Source: Gracilaria vermiculophylla (taxonomy: Eukaryota; Rhodophyta; Florideophyceae; Gracilariales; Gracilariaceae). Taken from it: a DNA stretch of 52,407 bases. The notes below the pieces were generated by a model that had not been told where the DNA came from, made no database searches, and saw nothing but the letters and a program-made list of their open reading frames with translations. Numbering within the stretch: position 1 is the stretch's first letter; each line of letters opens with the position of its first letter. Below are positions 8,742-18,244 of the stretch, piece after piece. The translations under genes and the position numbers were made by a program. Location of the stretch: NCBI GenBank assembly GCA_019155205.2, contig JAHNZQ020000227.1, forward strand, positions 359,646 through 412,052, in the 5' to 3' direction.

Positions 8742-11432
8742 ATGTCTGGAACTGGACGCGGAAAGGCGTTAACTCGCCCCGCCTGGATGCGCAGAGCACC
8801 TCCTCAGCAACAGGTCTCCGCTTCCGAAACAGAATGGTCTAAATTGCATACTGCCGACAGAAGGCCTTACTGGTTTAACAGAAGGACGGGACAGACCACA
8901 TGGATAGATCCCATCCCAAGCCTTTCGCAACCAACTCCACTCCCCACCCCTACCGGTGATGGCGTTTGGAGGCAGCATCGCTCAGAGGATGGGCGGATAT
9001 ACTACTATAACTCTACCACGAAGAAGACGCAGTGGGAACCACCCGCTGGGTTCACTGCTTCCCATGCTTCGAATGCGGCAGTGAACGGCTCTCGAACGCC
9101 GCAAAGCGCGAAGGTGGGCGCGGGCGCGGGCGCGGGCGCGAGCGCGAACGTGAACGCAAATGCGAACGCGAACGCGAACGCGAACGTGAACGCGAACGCG
9201 AACGTGAACGCGAACACAATCGCGCCCGCAATCCCGAACGCGAACGCGGACGCGAACATTGCACCTGGCTCTGCTGTCCCCTCCCTGCCCCAAGGGTGGG
9301 TTGAGCACCGTACCAACGACGGAAGGGTGTATTATTTTCACTCGACAACACGCGAAACGAGATGGGAACGACCGACAAACTCACAGCCTACTAAGCGCCC
9401 GCTCGACGCGCCGCAAGCACCGGCTGCCCCCACTGCGCCACACGCGTCTCTGAACGCCGTAGAATCTGAATGGGCAGAGCATCGCGCCCCCGATGGGAAG
9501 GTTTATTATTATAATAAACGAACGCGAGAAACTACGTGGACCAAGCCCGGACAAAGAATCGGCCCACCCCTCAAAAAGCCTCGCCTTGATACAAGAGATC
9601 TAAGGGATGTGGTTGTTTCTCGAAAAGCAAAGAAATTGGACACTTCAAAAAAATCCGTGGTGCGGCGACCCAGATCGAGAGACGGAAAAGCTTTGACCGA
9701 CCGTCAAGCAGAAGTATACTTCTTGAAACGAGCTGAGATTCGGAAGTCAAAAGGGGCTATTGAAGAAAGCTCCTTCAAACTTGACGAGCCTCTCTCACCG
9801 AGTTCCTGTCAACGACACTTTTATGAATTGTTAAAAGAGAAGGGAATAACCAATCAATCATCGTGGTTGGAAGTTATGTCAGTGTGCTCGTCAGATCCGA
9901 GGTACACTCTGATATCTCCGTACGGTAAACGCAAGGAAGCGTGGGTCAAATACTGTGATAAGGAGAAGAAGAATCAAAAACGACAAGAAATCCTGCGAGT
10001 TCGCAGTGCCTCTGAGGAATTTCTGAGGCTCTTACAGGAGTGCTTCAAGAATGAACCCTTCGATGCTTCCAACCTGAATCGATGTAAGCGCGAAAACGTT
10101 CGGACGATGGAAGACGATCCTCGTTTTGGTGCTGTCGAAGAGCGATCCCGAATAAACCTCATCAGAGCCTTTTTCAATGAACGTGTCCGTATCGGCATTG
10201 CTCAGCGTGAACGGCGGAGAAAGAAGTTGATCGATGAAATTAGCGGAGCGATGGACGGTCGAATACATCCCGCTTTACTACCTGCTCAACTAGGCAAAGA
10301 GAAGATTTCTACTTTGGAAGATAAAGCAAGAGTTGAGAGCACCCAATCAAATAAGAAGCCTGATTTGGGCGATCGAGCGATTGGCGTGCATCCAACCTTC
10401 ACTGATGCTACACCGTTTCGGGAACTTAGAAAGTTTGCTATTGAGCTTGATAAAGACCGCGATTTGGATGAGGAAGATGTCGCTAGAATTATTCGTCACT
10501 TCAAAAAGAAAGTGGACGGTCTCGTGCAAAGAAAGCGAGCGAAAGAAATGGAAATCCTCAAGTCCAAGCAAAAAGCCAGTCGCCGTGACTTCAGAGCTGG
10601 TGTAGAGAAAATGATTCTCAGCGGAAGGATTCCACCATCCGCGAGGTGGAAAGATGTGTCAGTGATTATCGGCTCGCAAGAGTTCGCCAAACCAGAATCT
10701 GAGCTTGCTGCTTCCCCCATGGATCTATTTGATCAAGCCGTAGGTCTGTTTGAGGAGCGTGTTCACAAAGAGCGCGAGGAGTTTAGGCATGTACTGAAAG
10801 ATGCAAACGTAGAAATTTCTGAAGAAACCACTATAGAAACACTGCAGAACATAGAGCCTCTAAAAGAATATTTCAAAGATATGGAACCTGTCGTAATTGA
10901 TGCTCTAATTCTGGACAGAAAGAGGAAAGAGAGACGAAAACGACAGAAAGAGAGGGAAGCCGCTGAAGAGGAATACAGAAATTTGTTGACGAGAACTTTA
11001 ACATCTGCAGAGCTGTCGTACGATTCCATGGCTCAATCATGCAGAGAAGATCGTTCATTTGTCAGGGCACAGGCTCAACTAGGAGAGACCAGAATGCGCG
11101 AAATTTTCGAGAGTCTTGCTACCTCTATAAGAGCGAAAGAAGAGCAAATGGCGAAGAGAAAGTATGAAAACACGTTAGAGTCTGCTGAACTTGCGAATCT
11201 GCAGGAAATGGGAGCGGTTAAGAGAGCAAGAATTGCCGCAAACCATTCTTCCCTTCCATTTGTTCCCGGGGCTCCAAAAGAAGAAGAAGATGGGTGGGCA
11301 GCAGCAATTTCGGCAAAACCTCTTTCAGAGGCCGAGAAAGCTGAGCAAAGAGAAAAACGGAAGCGTGAAATTCTTGGTGCATTAAAGGATAAGCGCAAAG
11401 TTGTAGAAATGGGAGCGAAAAGGAACAAGTAA
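8742..11432 (+). CDS. PRP40-like splicing factor with four WW domains and FF repeats
   Basis: An 896-residue WW-FF protein. WW domains lie at about residues 32-57, 76-101, 186-211 and 244-269, each with a Trp near its start and a closing Trp-x-x-Pro (WIDP, WEPP, WERP, WTKP). An Asn/Ala tract (about 126-175) separates WW2 from WW3. From about residue 300 the protein is charged and helical with FF-type repeats; the first (around HFYELLKEKGI...DPRY) is clearest. PRP40 acts in the U1 snRNP, bridging the 5' splice site and branch-point proteins; TCERG1 couples elongation to splicing with the same domain types. Yeast PRP40 has two WW domains and TCERG1 three, so four is unusual. The C-terminus is Lys/Arg-rich and probably nuclear. 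PRP40 is favoured over TCERG1, without certainty. Confidence 0.87.
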   Translation: MSGTGRGKALTRPAWMRRAPPQQQVSASETEWSKLHTADRRPYWFNRRTGQTTWIDPIPSLSQPTPLPTPTGDGVWRQHRSEDGRIYYYNSTTKKTQWEPPAGFTASHASNAAVNGSRTPQSAKVGAGAGAGASANVNANANANANANVNANANVNANTIAPAIPNANADANIAPGSAVPSLPQGWVEHRTNDGRVYYFHSTTRETRWERPTNSQPTKRPLDAPQAPAAPTAPHASLNAVESEWAEHRAPDGKVYYYNKRTRETTWTKPGQRIGPPLKKPRLDTRDLRDVVVSRKAKKLDTSKKSVVRRPRSRDGKALTDRQAEVYFLKRAEIRKSKGAIEESSFKLDEPLSPSSCQRHFYELLKEKGITNQSSWLEVMSVCSSDPRYTLISPYGKRKEAWVKYCDKEKKNQKRQEILRVRSASEEFLRLLQECFKNEPFDASNLNRCKRENVRTMEDDPRFGAVEERSRINLIRAFFNERVRIGIAQRERRRKKLIDEISGAMDGRIHPALLPAQLGKEKISTLEDKARVESTQSNKKPDLGDRAIGVHPTFTDATPFRELRKFAIELDKDRDLDEEDVARIIRHFKKKVDGLVQRKRAKEMEILKSKQKASRRDFRAGVEKMILSGRIPPSARWKDVSVIIGSQEFAKPESELAASPMDLFDQAVGLFEERVHKEREEFRHVLKDANVEISEETTIETLQNIEPLKEYFKDMEPVVIDALILDRKRKERRKRQKEREAAEEEYRNLLTRTLTSAELSYDSMAQSCREDRSFVRAQAQLGETRMREIFESLATSIRAKEEQMAKRKYENTLESAELANLQEMGAVKRARIAANHSSLPFVPGAPKEEEDGWAAAISAKPLSEAEKAEQREKRKREILGALKDKRKVVEMGAKRNK
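9117..9262 (+). repeat. In-frame hexamer repeat encoding Asn/Ala tract
   Basis: Short GGGCGC units pass into many GCGAAC, GCAAAT and GCGAAC-GTG variants. In the coding frame they read as alternating Asn and Ala with some Val and Gly. The repeat has no stops in several other frames, which creates long spurious open frames on both strands. Confidence 0.9.
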
Positions 11433-11509
11433 ATATCTGATGTGAAGCTACAGGTCGTTTACAAGGAGGAATAGGACGAGCTCTAATTTCCATAAAGGAC
11501 GACCTGCAT

Positions 11510-13120
11510 CTACTCTGCAGATAAGAGGAAACAGAGTAGCTCCGCGGATTGCAGATAAGGATTCTGTAGCTCGAAAACTGTGTCTTCTTCGAATTCAACT
11601 TCGTCTCCTTGTCGCATATGAATTGTGGAATCATCCACTTCAAGAATAAGAAATCCGCGCAAAAGTATGTACAATTCTTTCCGCCCAACTGTTCGTCGAG
11701 GTCCTGTTGCGGAATGAGGATGTAGTGCCAGTTCTCCGACTAAAATTCCATCACTGCAAGTCCTGATTCCGAACTTGATGTTGCCAAAGTCATTCTCAGT
11801 CATATAACTTATTTTAGACCCTCGTCGCACTTTGAATCCCATGACAGATTGCACTGTTGCATTTCCAGTGTCTCGGGGATATAACTTTCGTTCACAGATG
11901 CACACCTGCGAGCGACAATTAGAACAAGTTCTTGGGGTTCGAAGGCCAAGATGGGCGAACGTTTCAGCATTCACACATTCATCCGGGTCATCTGATCTTT
12001 CCGGTTCGATAAATTGATTTGGAATCATAATGTGACTTGTAGTGTTCACCTTAGGAGACATATCTGACGAAAGCCGGGTGTCATTTCTCTCGACCTTTTT
12101 TAATGTGGAGCTTTTGTTTGTAGAAGCACGTTGGGCCTTTGTCTTCAGGCCGTGACCGATTTCGCTCTGAAGCATTTCGTCTTGTACGAAAGACCCAGAA
12201 AGTCGAGATTTAGTGCTGGCTTCGACTCCGTGCCTCGGCAGGTTCTGGCTAACACTTGCACTAGCGGATGTCGATCTTCCAGCCGAATGATATCTTGATA
12301 GCATTTCCTCGCTAAGTACTACGCCACTCGCCTTCGAATATTTTGAGTTAGAATGAGAAGAGCCGGATGCATCTTGTAAAAGGTCTGGATTGAGAATAGC
12401 AATATCACTGAATCCTGAGACTATCGCAGAAGAAACTTGGATGGAGTTTGTTTTGTCAATGATTGAAGGATCCTGTGTGGCCTTGAACTTTGTGATGTGT
12501 GTTCTAAAACGTCGTGGTTTGTCAGCAGGTACATTTCCGTTTTCTGGTGGTATTCGCACCTTTGCATGCTGAATTGGATTTGTTGGCGAGGATGATCCTC
12601 GAGGGCAACCAGTGCCAAAACCTTTGGTGTGAGCAGGTCCTGAGTCGGAAAAGGGGGGTTGAGAAGCATTGATTGCCGTCTTTTCCAAGACCAATTCATC
12701 GTCGTCATTCGATATTTCGCGTTGTGTTGTTCTTTGGCTTTGTGTCGCTCGCGAATCGTGAACCAAAGTTGAGCCTTCATCACCCGTTTTTTCATTTCTT
12801 CTGCCACCTTGTGCAAAGCCTCTGCCCTCTGCGATGTCTTTGTTTTTCGACAAGAGCAGGCCTTGTCCTCTTGTTTTGAGTCGCCCATGGCTTTTGCTTT
12901 TGGAGTTGTTTGCGGTACGTCGCTTCAAGACTCTTTTGAAATCATTTGAAAATCTGGATGACACAGGCTTAGCGACGTTCGGAGCCGTGGATACAGGGAG
13001 ACTAGTTCCTCCTTTCCACCATTCACCCGGGCTTTTTCTTGACCTAGTCGATCTTCTTCTGGACACCGTCTCTGAGTTGTTGAGGCGATGTATGGCTGTG
13101 TTCCTTCGAATAATAGTCAT
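11510..13120 (-). CDS. CENPC: CENP-C/Mif2 centromere protein
   Basis: A 536-residue protein whose last 109 residues (from about 428, GFKVRRGSKISY...) match the Mif2/CENP-C cupin dimerisation domain, with GELALHPHSATGPR and the closing ELLCFLLSAE strand. Near the N-terminus, residues 21-37 (RRRSTRSRKSPGEWWKG) fit the CENP-C motif that docks on the CENP-A nucleosome: paired Arg, a central Pro and a terminal aromatic-Trp pair. The middle is long, Ser/Thr-rich and probably disordered. Just before the cupin, cysteines 399, 402, 407 and 409 form a tight cluster that could bind zinc. CENP-C links centromeric chromatin to the kinetochore. It converges with the PRP40-like gene, 77 bp between stops. 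The family is confident from the cupin and motif together. Confidence 0.87.
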   Translation of the reverse strand: MTIIRRNTAIHRLNNSETVSRRRSTRSRKSPGEWWKGGTSLPVSTAPNVAKPVSSRFSNDFKRVLKRRTANNSKSKSHGRLKTRGQGLLLSKNKDIAEGRGFAQGGRRNEKTGDEGSTLVHDSRATQSQRTTQREISNDDDELVLEKTAINASQPPFSDSGPAHTKGFGTGCPRGSSSPTNPIQHAKVRIPPENGNVPADKPRRFRTHITKFKATQDPSIIDKTNSIQVSSAIVSGFSDIAILNPDLLQDASGSSHSNSKYSKASGVVLSEEMLSRYHSAGRSTSASASVSQNLPRHGVEASTKSRLSGSFVQDEMLQSEIGHGLKTKAQRASTNKSSTLKKVERNDTRLSSDMSPKVNTTSHIMIPNQFIEPERSDDPDECVNAETFAHLGLRTPRTCSNCRSQVCICERKLYPRDTGNATVQSVMGFKVRRGSKISYMTENDFGNIKFGIRTCSDGILVGELALHPHSATGPRRTVGRKELYILLRGFLILEVDDSTIHMRQGDEVEFEEDTVFELQNPYLQSAELLCFLLSAE

Positions 13121-13702
13121 TCCCGATTGTCATGTGTTTGTGTTGATAGCATTAATCACTGTAGAGCACACCAAGCCTTGCTGCAAGGAAAGAAATTCCT
13201 CCACTACATTCCAGTACAAGCCATAATGGTTGACTTGGAGTTGACTTTCAACAGACTTCATGTGGCGTGAAGACATGCGCCGATCACACGCCCATCAAAA
13301 AGCGATTCTGAATCTCTAAATCATCTATTGAAACGGCTATGTACGTATAATCGTTTCACGCCACGGAGCTATGAGTAAAGATCGGCGAAAAGTTTCTGTC
13401 GCTATCACATTCAAGAAGTGTCTTGTGCAGAAGTAAAGTAATTGAAGTACAGCAGTACTATATAGCGCCCACAGTGATCGGATTTACTTCATTCAAGTCT
13501 TGAAACGTCTTGTTCTCCTTCGCACGCACACGACACCACTTTAGTTCAACCTGTAAGGATTCAACTTGGGCGTCATAGGCATGGCCTGCGTCAGCTGCAA
13601 AAGAAGGGTTGCGCAACACGGTGGACGAAGCGGGGTTCAGCGCCTCTCAAGATCTTTACATTCGATGTCTAAACACAGTGAGTAGAACAAACAAACGCAT
13701 AC
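13121..13702. other. Intergenic between CENP-C and eS25
   Basis: About 580 bp upstream of CENP-C and downstream of eS25, both on the minus strand. It should contain the CENP-C promoter and the eS25 3' end. No conserved motif or gene was recognised. Confidence 0.4.
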
Positions 13703-14180
13703 TCAAATGTTCGTAGCGCGGGTGTAGATAAGTTGGGAGGAGTGCTGGAGGACCATTCGGATCTCATCCTTTGCCATAAGCTCCTTGATCGCCATTCGCG
13801 CAAGAGATCCATTGATATGTAGACGATCAGCAAGCACAGATGGAGTAATCAACTTGTACTTCGGTGCCTCTTTGTAGAGCTTCTCATAGGTGTCATCATC
13901 GAACAACACGAGGTTGTTTGCTTTCTCCTTGACCTGCACTCGTGAAAATTGCAATCACAGCAACAAGGGGGTTAGTGTGTCCGGAAGGCATATAGGTCTC
14001 CTTCGTGTCCAATGTCATATTGATATCTGTGGTCCTTGAACGTCACTGCATGCGAATGAACGCGGAACTTACCTTTCCCTTGGACCACTTCTTCTTCTTG
14101 GCGCCCTTCGCATTCTTCGACGCAGCTTGACTAGTCGCCGCTGCGGTGTTCTGCGCGGACTTGCCTTGTTTCGGAGCCAT
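13703..14180 (-). CDS. RPS25: Small ribosomal subunit protein eS25 (RPS25), one intron
   Basis: Two exons join as 14180-14073 and 13933-13703, giving 112 residues. The 139-nt intron runs from GTAAGT at 14072 to TGCAG at 13934 and falls between codons. Exon 1 encodes an Ala/Lys-rich tail beginning [10 protein letters not shown] and ending KKKKWSKGK. Exon 2 continues [19 protein letters not shown] and carries the winged-helix core ([19 protein letters not shown]) and the terminal IYTR, all hallmarks of eS25. Length and order match the family. The protein sits at the head of the 40S subunit and contacts E-site tRNA and viral-type IRES elements in other species. An intron near the 5' end is common in ribosomal protein genes of intron-poor genomes. 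Confidence 0.95.
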
Positions 14181-15310
14181 GATTCAGACAAGATCGCCGG
14201 CGGACGCCCGTCTGTAGATGCGTTGGGGGGGAGAGGGATGGAAAACTATGTTTTGTTCGCCGTCGACGGCCTCTTGTGAACACGTTGTACTACGTGTTGG
14301 AAAACTCATTACTTTTCGAAGACATGTTTTGCTTTTTGGTTCTTTTGATGGCGATGTCTCAAAGATGTCTCAACTGTTCTAGTTGTGCCTCTGCATAAAC
14401 GAGAAGTAGCTGCCATTTGGCAAGAAGCTCGGAAGCAGTGGTTCAAACTAGAAGAAGACAAACTCTTTTAGTTCGACGCTTTGAATACATCAAGGTTATC
14501 CATGATAAAAATTATTGCCTTTCTCCTTCAGAAGGAAGACATAGTAAAACGCTCGCTAGCGGATTTATTATCGTGTTCAAAAACGAAATACGAAACCTCT
14601 GCCGATGACCAGCGGCGATGATTGTCGATAGCGAAACGCTCATACAACTGGAAACAACTTCGGGGCCCAATGCATTCTTTTTGTAACAAAATACGTAACT
14701 GACTGAGCGTAGCACGACTGTACATTTTTGTTTACTACTAAGTTTATGAAGAAGCACAGTTGGTGTTGGGGGTCTCCTATCAGGCTTTACTTGTCACGAG
14801 AAATCAATGCGCATGTCCCATAATAATGGAAGAAGGAAGAAGAAGTAATACCAAGAAGTACAGGGATAAGTATAGGGCAAATTGCTACCCCGTTTACTGC
14901 TTTCTTCAGTCTGTCGACTGGACCGGTGAATGTCGGCATTGTTTCGTGCCGCTCGTTCTTCAGAATTTGTTTTTTGCGTTTTGCATATTGTTCAGCGTAA
15001 CTATGACAAACTAAATTCCGTGAGCAAACCTTGGCAAGGCTCAAGAAAGGACATACTTAAAAAACCGACAGACCGTTAGCCGCTAGATGATCTTCTACCT
15101 TCCAACATGGCGTGATATATCACTGTCAACAGCAAAACGGCAAAGTCAACAAACAACAGTATGGAACATTGATTTTTCCCCTATACTTCATCGAGAACCA
15201 GCGGCACGTAGTTATGGCCCAGAACTCAAGGCAAAGATGAAGCTAACGACGGGTGGTCACTTCGCTTTTGCTAACTGCCTTCGTAGACGATAAAGAGACT
15301 GTTCGTTGGT
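14181..15310. other. Intergenic region, no gene supported
   Basis: About 1.1 kb upstream of eS25 and downstream of the NFRKB-like gene. Short frames on both strands (for example near 14512-14757 and 14760-15014) overlap one another and have no domain features. The eS25 promoter must lie at the left edge; no element was recognised. Confidence 0.4.
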
Positions 15311-16621
15311 TCATGCTGTTTTCCGTTTCTTCTTCTTCCTGGGTTTGTTCCTGGCCACGGCCATGGCCGTATTTTCGACGGCCGCACCTTGTTTTTGCGA
15401 TGTCTCGCGCGCCCATGCCGGTCTTTCAAAGTCTTCTTCATTCATATCGTTATGCAAGTAACACCACTCTTTCGTCTCTCCGTCATATCGAACAGGGGCA
15501 TTTTCTTCATAGTGCAAGCGATCAAGAGCTCCAGAAACAACTGTGTTCAATTGCTGAAATGTGGCGCCCTCTCTCACATACTGACTATCCCGCAGCAGAT
15601 CGCAAATATCAGCTCTCGTGCCTCTGTTGTTGGGAAGTCTACTTGCCGCGTCTCGCACAATGCAAAGAATAGTGACGTGACTTGGACGTTCATTCCGCAG
15701 CAAAATATGTTCGCGGGGTCGACCGCCGTCAATCGCAGGGCCTCTTTTCAACGGTCCAACGATTGAACAGCCCCACGGGTTCTGATACCTAAAAGCCTTT
15801 TCTGGAACCATGTAGCGCTGCGTCTCTTGATTGCGGAACTCGAGCACTCTATGCCACCGCGCGGCATCCCACTCCTTCATAATGCTTGAACGCGCTGCAG
15901 CCTCAGCAGTGGCCTGGATCCTGTTCGGCAATGCTTGCAAAGCACCGCCTGTTTGCGTTAGATTTCCACCGACAGCTGCGAGTCCTGCCATGGCGTCCCC
16001 TGAATGCTTGATGCATGCTTTTCGAGCCAAGAGTCGTCTAATGGACCTGTTCTGATATTCGCGCATGGCCATAATGTGATGACGTCTCTCGATTAGTGTG
16101 ACTCTCAAGCGCCATCTCTTCACCCTCGGGTGCGTAAGACCAGCCGCAACTGCATCGAAACATCTCTCACGAGGCGCCCCAAAGTACATGTCAGTGCCGG
16201 AGACAAGCATTCTCGCCGTTTGTTCCTTCTCTTCGTCTGTCAAATTACGCGGAAGATGCTGACGCAAAGACTCGCGCTCCTCCTCGGAAAACTTCTCCCA
16301 TGATTGGATGTTGATAACATCACCAGCCTTCATTCCGATTGCGCAGCAGGCGCCAATTTGGCCAATGTAGGTGTCCAGTAGATTGCGCGTATACTCCTCA
16401 CCTGAACTGGGAACGGCGTCATCTTCGTCAGCTTTGCGTTTTCCAGGCATCTTCTTCTTCGGCTTTCTCTTCAAAAGAGGGGGCCTCCCAGCAGTGGGGA
16501 ACACCGGAGCCGGGGACAAGCCGAACATATCCAGGCTCTTGATGACAGCCTCGCGAACACTGTATTCGGAACGCGGCCTCCCGCCGCGCCCACCACGCCG
16601 CCTTGCACCACGGAAGGGCAT
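15311..16621 (-). CDS. NFRKB-like INO80 chromatin-remodelling subunit
   Basis: A 436-residue protein started at the ATG at 16621 (MPFRGARRRGG...), which opens with an Arg/Gly-rich tail; the frame runs a little further upstream. A Lys-rich segment near residue 55 is a likely nuclear signal. About residues 100-160 contain SWEKFSEEERESLRQHLP, the start of the DEUBAD region that binds UCH37/UCHL5 in animals. About residues 310-400 match the NFRKB winged-helix-like domain (VRDAASRLPNNRGTRADICDLLRDSQYV, then VVSGALDRLHYE). The C-terminus is Lys/Arg-rich. NFRKB is a metazoan INO80 subunit with plant homologues. This copy is far shorter than the animal protein (about 1300 residues) and lacks its long C-terminal half. 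It is divergent from SDF2. Confidence 0.85.
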   Translation of the reverse strand: MPFRGARRRGGRGGRPRSEYSVREAVIKSLDMFGLSPAPVFPTAGRPPLLKRKPKKKMPGKRKADEDDAVPSSGEEYTRNLLDTYIGQIGACCAIGMKAGDVINIQSWEKFSEEERESLRQHLPRNLTDEEKEQTARMLVSGTDMYFGAPRERCFDAVAAGLTHPRVKRWRLRVTLIERRHHIMAMREYQNRSIRRLLARKACIKHSGDAMAGLAAVGGNLTQTGGALQALPNRIQATAEAAARSSIMKEWDAARWHRVLEFRNQETQRYMVPEKAFRYQNPWGCSIVGPLKRGPAIDGGRPREHILLRNERPSHVTILCIVRDAASRLPNNRGTRADICDLLRDSQYVREGATFQQLNTVVSGALDRLHYEENAPVRYDGETKEWCYLHNDMNEEDFERPAWARETSQKQGAAVENTAMAVARNKPRKKKKRKTA

Positions 16622-17312
16622 GGCTGAATCGGATTTACATGTACAATCCGAGAATAGACACGGCAGTAGAGAACAGACTAGAGCGCAGAGGTTGCGATCT
16701 ACCGCGTAGGCCTGTCTGCGTGTGGAGAATACTATCAATCGACGGGTGGATAACGTAAAGCTGCGTCAAAATTTTTGCGAAAGGTCATCTGTGACGCGTG
16801 ATTTTGCTAGGGCACGTAAGGTAGCAAATGATGTCCTTGGCTGTCTTTCTACCAAGGGTGCAACGCACTGGAGCCTGGACATCTTTGTGCTCCATGCCGC
16901 GGTGGCGGAAGCGTGCCGCTGGGAAAGCCATTGCGTGTGTGAAAACTTTTGAAGGATGGATAGACGCTCTGATGAAAGTTGAGCAGTGCTGGCCACTCTT
17001 TCACACCGCTCACCAGCTGTCCTTCTCAGCGTGTACAAGATGTACAGGTGGCAAAGACCAATCATCTTTGGTCAATGGCATGCTGTTGACCGGCGTTTGG
17101 CTGCGACGTGGAAAACTTGATTGTCAGCAAATGGAACAAAGCGATGAAGGTGCTATACAACCTACGCTGCGAATCACCTCAAAAACTGAGTTTAACACGT
17201 TACATCTCAGCGGCGGCACGCGCACGAGAGTTTCCCCTCAACTGAATTGCGCATTGATTTCAAGCACGACGGAAAAGTTCCTACGCCCACCCCACGTAAC
17301 TCAAACCAAGCG
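16622..17312. promoter_or_regulatory. Upstream region shared by NFRKB-like and SDF2 genes
   Basis: About 690 bp between two divergent start codons. Short frames occur on both strands without domain features. Promoters for both genes are expected here; I could not identify a specific element. Confidence 0.35.
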
Positions 17313-17960
17313 ATGGCCGTTCGAGGCTCTCTGGTGGCGTTAACACTAACTCTTTTCTGTGTCATTGTTCACGCCAGCGAAAAGCAAGTATCACAAGTCA
17401 CCTATGGCTCAACAATAAAACTTGAACACGTTGCCTCTAAACACCGACTGCATTCACACGACATCAAGTACGGGACTGGTTCGCAACAACAATCAGTCAC
17501 CGCCGTCAGCGACACGTCCGATTCCAATTCATTCTGGATCGTTCGCAACGCCCACGGATCTCACTCGCGCTCGGCCGGTTCAGTGGTGCGCTGTGGCGAC
17601 ACTTTTCGTCTGCAGCACTTGAACACCGGAAAGAACCTGCATTCGCACCAACATCGGGCTCCTCTGAATCGCGACTACGAGGTCAGCGCGTATGGGACAA
17701 CGGAGGGGCGATGGTCCGAAGGTGACTCGGGCGATAATTGGGTGCTCGACTGCTTGCAAGCGTCTGATTTCTGGAAGCGGGGTGAGAATGTGCGACTGCA
17801 TCACGTCGATACCGGCTATTACCTTTCCACCAATTCTGGATTAAAGTATTCTCAGGTTATTGCGGGTCAGCAGCAGGTAAGTGCCGCTAGCCGGAAGAAC
17901 TCAAACACGATCTGGAAGACAAACGAAGGGTTTTACATAGCTCCGCGCGAATCAAAGTAA
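17313..17960 (+). CDS. SDF2: SDF2-like MIR-domain ER protein
   Basis: A 215-residue protein. The ATG at 17313 is chosen because a clear signal peptide follows (about residues 4-21, ending HASEKQ). The rest holds three MIR repeats with the family pattern: YGSTIKLEHVASKHRLHSHDIKYGTGSQQQSVT, then CGDTFRLQHLNTGKNLHSH, then RGENVRLHHVDTGYYLS. SDF2 works in the ER lumen with an Hsp40 co-chaperone in folding and quality control; in plants it supports receptor maturation. There is no HDEL/KDEL-type tail; the protein ends in Arg-Glu-Ser-Lys, so ER retention would depend on partners. Length equals the usual SDF2. It converges with the CAAD/CURT1-like gene. Confidence 0.92.
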   Translation: MAVRGSLVALTLTLFCVIVHASEKQVSQVTYGSTIKLEHVASKHRLHSHDIKYGTGSQQQSVTAVSDTSDSNSFWIVRNAHGSHSRSAGSVVRCGDTFRLQHLNTGKNLHSHQHRAPLNRDYEVSAYGTTEGRWSEGDSGDNWVLDCLQASDFWKRGENVRLHHVDTGYYLSTNSGLKYSQVIAGQQQVSAASRKNSNTIWKTNEGFYIAPRESK

Positions 17961-18244
17961 ATACGATGACGTGCTCCAAACATATCGGAGAGCAGTAGCA
18001 AAATGCGCAAAGCGCCAACCATCGAGGTCAACTGGATTCCCGGTCACAGGTTCCTCGCGCTCCGGTCGTCATTCAGATGCATTGGTGGCGATCCACTCAA
18101 GTGACGGTCATTTCGTGAGCATGTGCTAAGCTTCTGCGTGTCAAGGAAGTAGAGTACATCTCGTGCAGCCTCGGATTACACGGAACAGTCACGTGAAGTT
18201 TTGCAATATTGATCTGCGCGCACACGTTAAAACAATTGTTTGTT

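Noticed and set aside
8982..9384. Long open frames on the minus strand and in other plus frames across the hexamer repeat
   Set aside because: The GCGAAC-type repeat lacks stops in most frames and yields Arg- or Phe/Ala-repeat peptides. The PRP40 frame with its flanking WW domains is the real one.
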